The notes: a model not told the origin generated them from the sequence alone. A DNA stretch of 64,000 nt from Stichopus chloronotus (GCA_021234535.1 SFZH01000008.1:1-64000); one strand, 5' to 3'. Numbered from the stretch's first letter, positions 36,274 through 48,698 are shown. Translations and numbers: made by a program.

Positions 36274-38347
36274 GAGCCCAATGGGTACTGTGGTTCCTTG
36301 CAAAGAAATTAGGGCAAGTGAAAAGTTGGGTCCTCAAAACTGGGGACCCCAAAATTGCGGCTTTCAAGAATGGAACCCTAAAATGGAGTCCAAATCAGGT
36401 CCAAAAATGTAGGGTCATCTGTGCAGTGTCCCCATTGAATTAAGAAATATACCACATGTTTAGATAATGAATTAAAAAAATTGGGGCCCAAAAATTGAGC
36501 TCAAACTGGATCCCAAACATTTTGGGCCCATGTATAACCATTAAATTACCAAACAACTAAGCATGTTAAAAAATACTGAATTAAACAGTTACCCTTTTTT
36601 TTTTTTTCAGATTTAAGGATAATGCAAATTCAATCGCTACACACATTGACTATAGTGGCTACCATACTGTAGTTGTATACCAACTACCATACTAACAATT
36701 CACTATACCATGTTTCGACACAGTGCCTGAAACTGTTCCCCAACCCAAAGATATTGCAAATTCAACCATTACATACATCAGCTGATGGTCTTCTAAGCTG
36801 CCATAGCACCAAAACAGCAACAATTTTCCAATGACCAAAAAATAAAGCACAAAATTTTCCCCCCTCTATCAATAAATTTCACAGGGTGAATCTGTCAATA
36901 ACAGACAACCATATCAAGTTTAAAACAAATCTGACCCACAATTATGGAAATATGGCAGTTTAAAGATTTTTTGTTTGACCCCATAACCCCATTAAAGTGA
37001 TTACGTGGTAGGCAAAAAGTAAAAACATTGAAATTTCATCTCCAAAAATTTGGTAAGGCTTTTAATTATACCATTCAGACAATCTGGGAAAATAAATAGG
37101 TTTCCGATGGTTAATTTTGCCATATGATTTCAAATTCTTCTAACATAACAACAGAAAGTGCAGAATTTGATAATGTAGTAGTTGACAGTTTTCATTCAAA
37201 TCAACGGTGTGCTTCTTTGAACAAGCCAATGGGAAGTATACTAGTATTGAATATCCAGTTAGTCAATCAGAATCACTGCTCCACGGGCAAGGTTGTGTCC
37301 ATTTTGTAGGTTATTTGTAGATACAGTGTTTCCTTTCACCAAATACTACACTTCCCGATACCCACCAAGGAGCGACGACTTGAGTAGTATGTTTTTGATA
37401 CACTAGTGAGACCTGTACTGTTGCATATTCATTATGTAGGCGGTTATAGTAAGAACCATTAATTTTCAAATCTGATTTCTGTTTTTTACTGTTTTTATGC
37501 CAATCCCGTTGCTTTTCTAAGTAGTTACTGGCATTTTCCTTCATTGAAAGACATAGGCCGTTCATGTACAACCTCGCGTGTACATTTAAAAATAACGAAA
37601 AAGTTAATAAGATCAAACATAATATTATCTTTTTGGTTTTTCAGTACAGATGCAATCACTTTAAGATGCAAGGTATGGACACCATAAACAATAGGGCACT
37701 TATACCCACTATGACAGATCAGTACACCAATCTATGAGAACCTCTAAAGAAAATGCTATTTCAAACATGACATACATTCACTGATGGTCCTCCTAGGCTA
37801 TCATAACCTTAAGCAGTAAAAATCTTCCAATGACCAAAATCCCATTGAGCTAACTGTGTCAATAAAACCAAAGACTGCCAATGGGAATTTTACACACTGT
37901 AGCCCATAAGCTTTTCAACTAATTTGTATGGATGCTTATAATGACCACAATATTGACGTTAAGGCTAATATTATTGTTTTAGAGTGAAAAAATTAACCCT
38001 TCCCCTCTATTAATAACCATTAAATTTCAAAGGATCGTGGACCTGTCAATAACAGACAACCCTATCAAGTTTAAATCAAATCTGACCCACAGTTATGGAA
38101 ATATGACAGTTTTAAAATGTTTATGCTTGATCCCATAACCTCATTAATATACAAGATATGGACACCAAAAACAATAGGGCACTTCTACGCACTATGACGG
38201 ACCTGTGCCACAAATATAAGTTTTATCCAGCTTGCCCATATTGAGTTAGAGCGTACCAAAGATCCGTCACAGACACACACACATGCATACACACACGCAC
38301 ACACGCCAACCTGACTGCATAGGTTCCTCTTGCTAACGCAAGGAACC
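36274..38347 (+). mobile_element. Hairpin-ended minisatellite element, interrupted by a MITE
   Basis: The left end is 'gagcccaatgggtactg' with a small stem (GCCC/GGGT), then 'tggttccttgc'. The body has long units ending 'aaatctgacccaca-ttatgg' and 'acaatagggcactt', different from the TGACCT units. A (CA)n tract at about 38272-38303 leads to the right hairpin GGTTCCT...AGGAACC (38322-38347) and aaaaac. A 665-bp TTAA MITE sits inside at 36996-37660. The unit at 38080-38200 preserves the uninterrupted version of the insertion site. Confidence 0.7.
36996..37660 (+). mobile_element. TTAA-flanked MITE, copy 1
   Basis: The element starts AGTGATTACGTGGTAGGCAA and ends gcaatcact, flanked by TTAA at 36992-36995 and 37661-37664. 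The terminal inverted repeat is AGTGATTrC. It is homologous throughout to 50133-50785 in opposite orientation. No transposase is encoded. TTAA duplication suggests mobilisation by a piggyBac-like or Kolobok-like transposase elsewhere. Confidence 0.85.
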
Positions 38348-39447
38348 AAAAACGTATAGCAATATTTCAAATCACTAGAATTCAAGCACTTTCCAAGGAC
38401 TTTGATGAAACAGAACACAATTCAAGTACCTTTCAAGGCCTTGAAAATGACTGATTTAAATTCAAGCACTAACAAGGTTTTCAAGGCCCTGTATTATGTG
38501 GACTTGGCAATAATACTGTAAAATCACAGCTGTTCTTCTTCTTGATGTGAGCATCGCATTCAACACAATGGGCCATTATACTTTATTTTCACCTTTAAAA
38601 TCCCATGCCTCTGTCCTAGGCCCTCAGTGGTTAACAATCTACAATTTGAGGTATCTCTGTGAAGTCTTGTATTGACTATCATGTCTACACTGACGAAACT
38701 AAGATTTATTGTCCTTTAACCCGGTAGAGCAGGAAAAGTGTTTCCGCTGTGTATCATCTTGAAATGTGTATTAAGATATTCAAATTGGGATAAAGGAAGA
38801 TTTCTCAAAACTTTATGATGATAAATCACAGTTCATCCTGCTTTACTTCAGTAATTACAAAAGATAACATTACCACACATTGTTATTAGGGATTCCTGCA
38901 TGAAACTCTCTCATCTAAGGTTGGAAGGAAACATAAACAATTAGGGGTACTTCAAATGTTGCCAGTTTAGTTGCTAAGTTTTAAACTTTAAAGCTTTGTT
39001 GATTCTATCAAATCCTATGCATAAAAGAAAGCAGTTATATGAGATTGCATGCTGCTTTTAACCCTCCTCTGGATACTTTAGAGTAATACACTATTAATTT
39101 CAGTAGCAAGGAATTATAGGATTACTGCTGCAAGCATATTAAAGGTTTCTCATCTGAGACACACATGACTGGTTTGTCCTTTTGAGAAAGGCATCATGAC
39201 TGGTTGGTCATTTTGAGAAAGGCATCATGACTGGTTGGTCACTTGAGATGCACATCAGGGCGGGTTTCTCCTTTGAAACACAACATAACAGGTTTGTCAT
39301 TTGAACCACAACATAACAGGCTTGTCATTTGAACCACATATCATGACAGCTTTGTCCTTTGAGACACACATGACAGGTTTATGTTCTTCAAATGAAAGAC
39401 TCACACAGAGTCTCCATAAAGTTTGGGTACGAAAAAACATTACTCAC
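38348..39447. other. Intronic, short direct repeats
   Basis: Intronic DNA next to the third PUSL1-like exon. From 39150 to 39390 there are diverged repeats of about 40 bp with 'catgactggtttgtcctttg' and 'gagaaaggcatcatgactgg'-like phrases. No gene was seen. Confidence 0.5.
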
Positions 39448-39661
39448 TTGTCGGTACAGGTAAGATCTGGCAGAAAATTCAAGGTGAAGAATCTTATAGC
39501 TGTAAGGGTGCCATAGAAGGTTGCTATGGTGATGAGATGGATGGTATATTGAGACTGAATACATCTCCCTTTCAGTGTATAAGTCCTTAAAGTCATGGCG
39601 AAGATTTCTGAATGCTGCAAAGTCTTTCAATCCAATGAAAAGTCTTGCAGCTTCTTGCATT
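39448..39661 (-). CDS. PUSL1: PUSL1-like pseudouridine synthase, exon with second half of catalytic fold
   Basis: The exon starts after an acceptor ending 'tattgccag' with one base (A) that completes the codon begun as CT at the end of the 48030 exon. It then encodes MQEAARLFIGLKDFAAFRN, a variable stretch with 'YSVSIYHP', and 'LHLEFSARSYLYRQ'. Its donor is gtgagt in phase 0. In the TruA family the G-x-HDF-x-xFR motif and the ARSFLY-RQ motif contribute to tRNA binding and the active site, and both are recognisable here. Length is 214 nt, 71 residues plus the split codon. The frame is clean. Confidence 0.93.
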
Positions 39662-39872
39662 CTGGCAATATCAAGATTTCTTCAAGAATAAAGAAAGGAG
39701 TATCTTAGTATAATTTAATTTTCCTCTCTCATTTGTGACTGTCATAGCATGTTGATGGAAAATGTCATTTTATAACTGAATTATAAGCAAGATAATATAG
39801 ATAACAAGTAACTTGAAGTTGAACTACAGCTTTGTCAAGAATATTTTCTGGTTGGGTATAGAGAAACCTTAA

Positions 39873-40696
39873 AGGAATTATCTACCATTGCTTCTTGTGT
39901 CTCTTTAAAAAGATACATTTTTGTATCCAATCATTGTTCTTATTCTTATGAAATACCTCACAAATTTAAGAAAATGAATTATCCTAGTAAATATTCCAAG
40001 CAGGAGCCGGGAGCTAGAGATCAATTGCTTACGATGTATTCCTGACAAATCTGGATCAAATATTGCTGTTGATATTTATCTCACACTGTGGGTTTCAGTT
40101 ACTGTTCTGATCTCTTATCTAGTGATAATAAAACCTTAGTTTTACAAGGAAGCAGCATAAACCTATGACCCAAAGCATTGTTTGAGTGAGCTTATTCTTT
40201 AAGAATCAGTTGACTTACATGATGTTGATCTGCAAATGCCATTTAACTAGAACCAATTGATAAAGGATAGAAATACCTTTGAGCCAATTAAACAGGTTAT
40301 CTTCACTCCATTTGGTAGGTTTAACAGTATCATTAAAAGTAATTAAAAATTTCTGTCTATCAATAACAGCCCTCTCCCCCCCCCCCCCCAGTTTCACGCA
40401 TGAAAAGTACCTTTCATACCTGAATGTAGACATTCATCAAGTTTTCACAATAATTGAAATAAAGACTTTTTGCCTCAATAGATGTAACTACAATCACAAA
40501 CAGTGCAAAAAAATGGAAATCAGTATTTGTCAGTTCTATATCACTCATTTCTAGGCTAGTACTGCAGTTCAACTTTCAAAGCAGTTCTTTCACATCTGAT
40601 GAAGGTTCTGCTGGCAAAATCGTTATGTTTAACTGATAGAACGGTAAGACATCTGATATAATAACAAAGAAGTCTTCTAGCTGGTGGAGAATTCCT
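39873..40696. mobile_element. TTAA-flanked MITE, 824 bp
   Basis: Flanked by TTAA at 39869-39872 and 40697-40700. The ends are AGGAATTATCTACCA and the complement of AGGAATTCTCCACCA. The right part (40480-40696) matches a fragment inside the palindrome arms (3305-3518). It encodes nothing. It lies 210 bp upstream of an exon, within an intron. Confidence 0.8.
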
Positions 40697-40786
40697 TTAA
40701 GCCTAAATGATGGCATTTCTTGTCATACAACATAATACATTCAGCTGATGTACGATGTTTCAAGTTTCCTCAGATTCCCTAAAATG

Positions 40787-41273
40787 TCTTGGTTTGGGAA
40801 TTAAGAAGTGACGTACTCACCTTATATAACCTATGCATTACCATAACGACTGTAGTATAGCATATGTGTGTGTATCTGGCCACTGTCCTTCCATAATTCA
40901 TAGACTACATGAGCCGAGGAGTAAAGATGCGAGGGATTGAAGAATGGAATGTGATGTGAACCACATGAAGATTGGAGGAGAAACATGATTGCAATGGAGA
41001 GAGGGGAAACAGTAATCCATCACGGAAGGTCCCTGGCATCGACAAGGTGCAGAGGCCTCGAGACTATCATCTCTTCATCGTCACCCGTAGGGGCAGAAAG
41101 TGACAGATGTGATCTGCCCTGCCAAAGAGACTAGACAAATGTAGTGAGAGATCATGAAGGAGTGAAAATGATCTGAGACGATATGCTCCCACAAAGCTTG
41201 CAAGGGTCCAAAAGTGAGCATGCAGGTGGGTCATTTTGAGGTGAGTAAGTCACTAGTTAATTCCCAAACCAAG
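40787..41273. repeat. Inverted repeat of about 33 bp around a 420-bp spacer
   Basis: The string cttggtttgggaattaa with agtgac-tactcac at 40787-40821 is the complement of gtgagtaagtcac with ttaattcccaaaccaag at 41241-41273. It lies next to the old DIRS recombinase fragment, so it may be a remnant of that element's inverted terminal structure. Confidence 0.6.
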
Positions 41274-41519
41274 AACCTTTTCGGGAATTCACAGTACAGT
41301 ACATACTCCCTCACCTCATATTACCTATACACTCCTAACACAGGCAGCTGGATGGTGAGTGTACTGTAGGACCCCGTGGTTTAAGGCCCAAGAAAGGTGC
41401 GGGTAAAAGTTTTCTAGAAAGCTTTTAGTGTTCAGTCAGATCACATGAAACAAAGGAGGATGGAGTTTTCCGTGCGGCAGTAGCGAGAAAGTCCTCTAGC
41501 GGTATATTACAGAACCAGG

Positions 41520-42368
41520 CGTGTCCCCATATCTCATGGGTGCAGATCCGATCCTGCGGGCACAAGTGGGGGCGAATAAGCACCGCAATCCAGCACGAAA
41601 GCATTTTTTGAGACCGGAGTGTATGGCTGACATGGTAATACGAGGAAGTGGTCCGATGTGCAAACGGAGTTGGTGTGATATACCACTTGAGAGCTTGGAA
41701 CGGGGACCAAGCGCATGTCCTCAGGCACTGAGGAGAAGCTACTGAGGTTCAGTAAGCAAACTTCGCTTGGTGGGAAAGACGGCGTCTGGTTCTTTGTGAG
41801 GAAGAGCAGCTCCAGCAGCGGATCAAGGACATTTTAGGTTAAAGGCTTATTAATATGCTGTTTCAAAAACAGTAACTGTAGTTGATCTCATACTTGTCAT
41901 GTGCATAATTCATTTTTCTTATAATAAGACCATATGGCAAGGAATCACAAAGCAAACAAACATGAATTATCCACATGACAAGTATGAAATCAACTACAGT
42001 TTTTGGTCCTGGGTCAAAGAGCGCGGACACCATCTGGAGGGTAAGCACATGAAGAAAACCCTGTGCTGAGGCTGTAGCAATCAGAAAAAGCATCTTGGTG
42101 GTCAATAAATCCAATGGCACATTATGTAGGAGCTCATAAGGTGGGCGAACCAGCATTTCCAGGACTGCATTAATCGACCACAACAGTACTAGACAGTGGA
42201 GGGGGCGGAGCAGGTTAAACATGCCTGGAGGAGCTGGCAAAGGGCCGCATTGCAGGTTCCAATCATGGACCTGTCAGCAAAGCCACGATATACAGACACG
42301 ATGGCCGAACAGAAATTACATGTCAGTGCTAACTTCTTTGCCTTTACTAGAAGGCCAGTAGCAGATAG
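41520..42368 (-). pseudogene. Old DIRS tyrosine recombinase fragment, split
   Basis: The minus-strand translation matches the recombinase of the younger DIRS copy at 52.3-53.3 kb, with many changes. From 42340 it reads 'CSAIVSVYRGFADRSMIG', then 'SINAVLEMLVRPPYELL' and 'LTTKMLFLIATASAQG', where the first catalytic Arg would sit after AS-A. Coding similarity resumes at 41835 with 'FLTKNQTPSFPPSEV', then 'VVYHTNSVCTSDHFLVLP' and 'VSKNAF'. A 170-bp block of two element ends (41838-42008) separates the halves. Frames shift at least twice, including near 42230. The fragment is non-functional and older than the neighbouring DIRS copy. Confidence 0.75.
41838..42008. mobile_element. Two left ends of the hairpin-type element, head to head
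   Basis: Bases 41838-41955 are the complement of the left end at 42580-42700 (shared 'ttgatctcatacttgtcatg' and 'gcaaggaatcacaaag'). Bases 41954-42008 carry the same left-end motif forward ('aacatgaattatccacatga'). The result is an inverted repeat centred near 41940, inserted in the old DIRS recombinase. Confidence 0.75.
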
Positions 42369-42566
42369 GCTGTTATGTTTTGTTTCGTTTCGTTTATTTG
42401 ATTTTCCACTACACATGACAAATACATTTAGACAAATATAAAAAACATACGTTATTCACACATGGAGTGGAAGGAAGTGAACAGTAAACCCAATAAGGCT
42501 TGGTGAAGTTCACTCCCTTAGGAAAGTAAGAAAATACATACAAAAAAGCAAGTAGATAGCAGAAGC
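42369..42566. repeat. Short insert with tttcgtttcgttta start
   Basis: Between the DIRS fragment and the next element is about 200 bp starting ttttgtttcgtttcgtttat and containing 'aatacatttagacaaata'. It looks like the tail of a SINE or non-LTR element read in reverse, but the family was not identified. Confidence 0.35.
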
Positions 42567-43487
42567 AGAAAGCCAAAAGGCGTTGTGATTCCTTGCTACA
42601 TGGTTATACTATAACAAGCATGAATTATCCACATGACAAGTATGAGATCAACTGCAGTTACTGGTCTTGAAACACCACATTAACAAGCCTTTAACCCAAA
42701 TAACCTTTATTTTGGTGACCTCCAATGACATTTGATGTCCACTAAAAGCAATAGGGATCACCAACCCAGTATGGGGAACCCACACATCAAGTGTGACATC
42801 AGTCAACATTACCCTTCTGGAGATAATTTGTTAGCAAGGTTTCACCTCGGGTGACCTCAAACAACCTTTGACCTCCACAAAAAACAATAGGAGTCATCTA
42901 CTCAATATAACTAATCCACACACCAAGTATGACATCAGTCACACTTACCCTTCTGGAGATATTGTGTTTACAATGTGTTTACAATTTGACCTAGGGTAAC
43001 CTCAAATGACCTTTATCCTCCATCAAAAGCAATAGGGATCATCTACTCAATATAAACAACCCACACAGTCAGTATGACATCAGTCACAGTCACCCTTCTG
43101 GAGATATCGTGTTTACAAGGTTTTTCCAGTTTGACCTCCGGTGAGATCAAATGACCTTTGACCTCCACCAAAAACAATAGGGATCATCTACTCAATATGA
43201 CCAACCCAAACACCAGGTATGACATCAGACACAGTTACCGTTCTTGAGATATCCTGTTTACAAGGTTTTCACATTTTGACCTCTGGTGACCTCAAATGAC
43301 CTTTGACCGCCACCAAAAACAACAGGGATCATCTACTCAATATGAACAACCAACACACCAAGTATGAGATCAGTCATGGTTACCCTTCTTGAGATATCGT
43401 GTTTACAAGAAGCGTCACATACACACATACACACACACACACACACACCCATGATTACAAAGGTTACAATTATCATCAAAACCAAAA
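42567..43487 (+). mobile_element. Hairpin-ended minisatellite element, copy with five units
   Basis: The left hairpin AAAGCC-aaaa-GGCGTT (42569-42584) has one unpaired position. It is followed by gtgattccttgctac and 'catgaattatccacatgaca'. Units of about 142-148 bp run from 42700 to 43400 with half-sites spaced 4, 4 and 1 and a perfect DR1 at 43152. A (CA)n tract at 43412-43447 leads to catgattacaaaggttacaa and aaaaccaaaaac. Confidence 0.8.
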
Positions 43488-46400
43488 ACACAAATTAGTG
43501 GCAATGGTATATGCAAAATAGTATTTAAGACAATTCTATGAGTTATAATTTCTATACGACGATGATGCAGAAGTTTGCAGAGAGATTTTAAAAAGCTATG
43601 AATATGTCACTGTGCTGTCCTGTAAGCACATATGCCAAGAGTCATGTAGCAGTGTAAAACATGCAGGCAAATTATCAGTGGGGGCGCCAGAATGTCAGAC
43701 TTGGGGGGGGGGGCAAACTGAGGGCAGAGGAAAATGTTGGGGGGGAAGATTTTCGTGCACATAGGCCTTGTGGGTGGGGTCCAGAGGTCCGCCTTAGGGT
43801 TCCTGGTGGGGTCCAGGGGCAACGCCCCGGTTGGGGTCCAGGGGCGAAGCCCCCAGAAGCTCTGAGGTTTTAGCACATCTCTGGGTGGAAAATTAAGTCC
43901 CAAGAGAGGTATATTATTTATTTTTATACTATTCATTTTTTCGGTTGACCGTACTCCAAGGTTCCCAACTTTTTTCGTTGGGGGTACTATTTCACATTTA
44001 CGCGGTGCCACCGGGTACACACACACACACATAGGCTACATACACTTCCATTCCATTCCTATATTTAGGAAAACAACGACATTCCTATAATTAGGAAAAC
44101 AACCACCTACCCGCCCTTCCCTTATGCTGGACGGTAGACATTCCAGAGAAAATTGGTCTGGCCAGGCTGACCTACTGTTGAAGTGCCTACGGGCATGAAA
44201 TGAAAACTGGCAGTCTGTGTAACATAAATTAGGCATTTATCAATCATGGTTCCCCGGAAGCTGTTCTTATTCAGTTCAATGCCAATGCATAGTTTTGTGA
44301 TTAAATTAATTTTGGATGAGTACAAGATCTGATTGGGAAGGGTGAGAGCAACTGGGGGGGGGGGGAACTGGGGGGTGCAAGGAAACAATCTGGGGGCAAA
44401 TTCTCCCTCATCCCCCCCCCCCCCCATAGCGCCGCCGCCGCAAATTATACAAGAAGAGTAATTTATTTTACCACTTGGTAAAGATTAAAGGGTGATTGAG
44501 CATTTGGGATACATGTCTGAATGTATGTATTTAATATTATTTGTCAAACAGAATTATTAAGTGAACCACATGTTTGTTTTGGAATCACAAGCAGCATCAT
44601 AGGTTTCATAGCTGTGGCAATGGATATTGCACCATTTGTTTGTAGATTAGTATACAACAAAAATTGTATAAATTGTATGTAAATTAAAAAAGAAAAAGTG
44701 AAAAAAGAAACATTTCTTTCTTTTTTATTGTGACCACAATCTTAAAAATATGAACCTGCATTAACTTTGTGTTGCATTAGCATGCCTCTTTGAAAATAAG
44801 CAACTTCAACCTTCCTGCCTATTTTGTCTATAAAACTGCCCAAGTACTCTAGCAGTTTCTGTGTACTCAAAATTGCAGGTATTTTGGTTAAACATGATAA
44901 CTTGTCAGAGGTGCTAGAAGGTTAGCTATTTTAGCTTTCTGACTGTTCCAGACTGTGTGCACTCAAGTGTGAGTATTATGCATGATGCACACAAGTTGCT
45001 CTTGAAGATCCCTTGGCATTTTGATGATCAAAATGGGTCAATGTGAGGCTTCCCTTAGGGAGCTTGTCATAGTCACTCCTTCGTGCCCCATCGTGTATCT
45101 CTCTGAATAGGCTTTTAAGAATGTGCACACACCGTGAAATGAGCCTTCTACACAGTCATGAGGAGAGCCAGAGGAATATGCATGATTGGGAGGAGACAAC
45201 GCTCACACTGGTTGCTCAACAATAGGCGGCTTACCTCGCCCTCGAGGCAGCAGTTGCTACGTGCTTTTGTTCAAACAGTTTATCTTTACCCCCAGAGGTT
45301 CAATGCAAGGAAGGAAGGCTCACTCTAAATGATATTTCTTCAGTTTGGGCCTGACATATTGGCATGATAAAATGTGAAACCAATTTGTGATCGTTTCTTT
45401 ATTTCATTTCAATGTTTGTCACTTACATGTGTTGTTTGTATCGTTTAGTAGCTTACGAGTTACACCTACGATTCTCAGACACAACCCAGAGTTGTCCGTT
45501 CCGACTAGGCAGGAAACATTTACGATGTGATACCAATTAACGCGGCAGCTAGCTGCCTACGAACTGGGGCGTTAACACATGTAGGCTAGCCTAGAGCTAC
45601 AGTACAGCTTTCGTATAACTGGACATTTCTACGCACCGAAAAAAGCATAGAAATGTTGAAACAAGTATACAGAAGTATAATCTCGCATGCAGAAAAATAC
45701 CCTGTAAAGAATGTACGTAACATGGCTTGCTTAAGTTGTAATTTAGCACTGCGCCAGTATTAGTTTTACTCGCGTATTTTCATGGCTAGGTACACTGTAG
45801 TCAGTTCGAGCGCTCATGGGGAATGCTCTGTTGATTAAGCAGGTGATCGTGGCTGGCTGCAACTGCTCTGCTGGGGTTGACTTGCGTGTCAGGTTTCACG
45901 TCCGTCCTGATATAATTTAGCTTCTTTGTGTAAGTTTATCCAGGAAACTTAAAATAATTACAACGCATGTAAATTTTGTTTATCATTGTGTTTCTCTACG
46001 TAAAATATATCTTATTTTAGAAACTTAAATCGTATGACTTATATCACGAGTCTCACACTTAAGTTGGCTCCAAATAATGCATAAAAGAAATAACTCACCA
46101 AAACATGCAGTGTCCTTGCACAAAAGAATCCATGTTAATGTCAAAGTTTTCACTATTAATTCCATTAAATTTCCAGATTGCTAGGCTTGCGAACCACAAG
46201 TTTATACCGATTTGATATGATACATCAGACAGCGACCTACGTGATAGTCTGCCGTCCCCCCCCCCCTCCATTTCAGTAACAGCTCACAGTGTTCACTTCG
46301 ACATTAAATTGAATAACTGTTGAAAAATTGTAAATAATACAATCAATTACACTTTCATTTTCTTTATAAAAAAGACATAGTTTGATAGCATGACTTAAAA

Positions 46401-47755
46401 TCAAGATATAATCTACTTTATAATTATTTAGGTCTTTTTGATATGAAATCTCCATGTACTGTATTTTAGACCAAATACTGGAGGATTCAATCGCCTGATG
46501 TTGTAAAAGCGTGAAATGTAAGCTATCCTTGTTTAAGAGGCAAATAGCGTATACAATGCCCATAGGGACCACAGCTTCTCAGTTTTCTTTATACTTGCAC
46601 ATATAAAGCCAGATGATGGTCCTTTTACTGCAGTAGCGCACCACACTTGTGCACCAGTGTATGCCGTTACTTCAGTCTCTTATCTCCCCGCTACGTATCT
46701 TTCTTTTTTTTTGTTTGAAAAATGACTGGAAATAGTAGGTCAACTTTTGTCAACATTGGGCCACTCTCCCCCCTTTACTTCTCGGCGCAACTTTCACAGG
46801 TGTACTTTGCTCCAATTACATTTTTTCCCTTGAAAAGAATGGCCTGGAAACTTTTTCTACCTTTCTTTTTCATAAGATATCTGGGTCAAGACCCTGGTCA
46901 TGCACGTCCCAGAATTTTTCAACCACCTGTGAGCGCTGCTTGCACAGCTGCATAATGAGCCCCATGCAGAGAAAACAACTGAAAAACTTAACAGCAAGCA
47001 GCATCCAATGCCAACTGGGTAAAGACAAAATATTATGTGTAACGTTACCGTAATGTTACACTACAACCTTCGGCGAGAGGAAAATAAAAAGTACCTGTAC
47101 CTTCTTTTAAGTGGACTCTCCTTAGAGAATACGGAGCAATTTGGAGTTGTGCAATGTTTTTTCCACCAAAACCCAGGTTTGATATTTTAATGTACGAAAA
47201 ATCGCCTTCACTGCTTCAAAGTTATTTTCGTAATTTTTCCGATGTGTTTTTTCTGTTATGAAAAAAGTTATATATCAATATGTACACTTTTTTGCAACTA
47301 ACTTTTAATCAATTCAGCCTACTTGCGTATTGCATATCATTAGTGAACGGTAGCCTCACTGAGAGAGTAGTATTTTTTCACTCTTTCTCTTTTTTTTTTC
47401 TCAGTTCAAAATTCCTCACTCTGATTTTGTATTATGTCGAGACCCTTACTGAAAAAAAAAGAAGAATCAACATGTTTGTCAATCCTTAAGCCTTTGCGGT
47501 TTCAAGGACCACGATCTTTAGTTCCCTCAACAAACACATTGCTGGTATTGTCAAACCTGTACACTATGGACAGTACTGTTAGCTAAATTAGCCAAGTGTG
47601 AACAACCCACAGTGTGAACAATCTTTGGTGGTCTTTTGTTACCGTTCAATTATTGATCAGCGATAATCCTTCTTCATCCAGGCTTCAGTGAAACGTCAAT
47701 CAATCCTTGTTGTTAAGGACCCTATTGTGACATCAGACAGGAAACTGCCCTCAAC
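43488..47755. other. Intronic, dispersed repeats, no gene
   Basis: This is part of the intron between PUSL1-like exons. Bases 43655-44440 are a G/C-run-rich dispersed repeat ('gggggcgccagaatgtcaga', 'gggtccaggggcaacgcccc'), with runs of 9-13 G or C at about 43704, 44354 and 44413. The Pro-rich frame on its minus strand is a composition artefact. The rest is AT-rich with no recognisable exon. Confidence 0.5.
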
Positions 47756-47759
47756 TTAC

Positions 47760-47864
47760 CTCATTATCTTCACAGCTTCAGCTAGTGTGTTCACTGGAGC
47801 TTGAAGCATATGCATGACACACACAATAGTGGGAAAAATACACTGTAGGGGAATGATGGAGTGA
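47760..47864 (-). CDS. Possible extra or alternative PUSL1-like exon
   Basis: An open stretch ending 'APVNTLAEAVKIM' and AG is followed by a consensus donor gtaagt. If the acceptor is the 'gtcatag' at 47866, the exon is 105 nt, phase 2 on both sides. It could then be included or skipped between 48030 and 39661 without changing frame. Included, it would add about 35 mostly hydrophobic residues at a point where known family members have only a few. Without it, the join is about five residues shorter than usual. The acceptor is weak. Confidence 0.3.
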
Positions 47865-48029
47865 CTATGACAAACTCCCTTACCAAAGGGAAGAAAAATT
47901 CTTCCTAAGTACACATCAGGATGAAGCTTATTAAACACAACAGGCACTTGGCTTCTACTTATCTGTTGGACAAAACTCATCAATAAATGTGAAAAACTAA
48001 CAAGTAGAATGGTGATTGAGATTACTCAC

Positions 48030-48179
48030 AGATCTTTCACTCCAAAGCACCGGTTTCTTTCCATGATAGGCATCTGATCTACAGATGGACACCCCAAAGC
48101 TAGTCTGTAGAGGTAGTCTCTCCTTATCGCACAGTGACGGGCATGGAAGTTACCTGCAACTTGATATGCCTTAATGACT
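48030..48179 (-). CDS. PUSL1: PUSL1-like pseudouridine synthase, central exon
   Basis: The acceptor is 'taccaaatag', and the first base A completes AG from the previous exon to AGA (Arg). The exon encodes VIKAYQVAGNFHARHC, then 'AIRRDYLYRLALGC' and 'ERNRCFGVKDL', and ends CT before the donor gtgagt. In TruA-type enzymes the NFHAR motif and the following S-R-x-Y-x-Y-R strand form the wall of the active site; here the second is RRDYLYRL. Length is 150 nt. The phases on both sides agree with the neighbouring exons, which supports the four-exon model. Confidence 0.94.
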
Positions 48180-48698
48180 CTATTTGGTAGGAAATACAAG
48201 ATCATATTTAGGAAACCACTGTTTCTAACTTTTCCCAGGTATTAGAGAGCAAAAGTCAACATTTATGAAAACATTTTGTTCCTGAAATATGTCATAACCT
48301 AGCTACTGTCTTCCAATTTCTTTTTCACTGCAGTACTGACATAAACCATGCCTGCAAGAGTTGTTTAGATACTAAAGGTATGGTATATGTTAGAATCAAA
48401 ATTTAAAAATGACATTTGGCAAGATTTTATTCCAACATTCTTCTTTAAATTACAGGAGACTGAATACACCTGAATGATCATTCAATATATCTTTTTCACC
48501 TGAATTGTTATTTAGTAAATACAGATGTGAGAAATAGTAACTGTGTTCTACCAAATCATGACTCACAACAGAAATCACTAGTATAAACATACAGTCTGAC
48601 CTAATCAGAGTGTAATGATACATTGTGGCTTCAGTGAAGTAACCTAGCTACCCCTAGCTGCTCACAGTAAATTATACAAAGGCAATAGGAACTAAGAT

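Noticed and set aside
41863..42240. Single 125-codon gene on the minus strand
   Set aside because: It is a fusion frame of the DIRS recombinase relic with the inserted element ends.
43607..44032. Pro-rich 141-codon frame on the minus strand
   Set aside because: It lies in a G/C-run-rich dispersed repeat and has no conserved domain.
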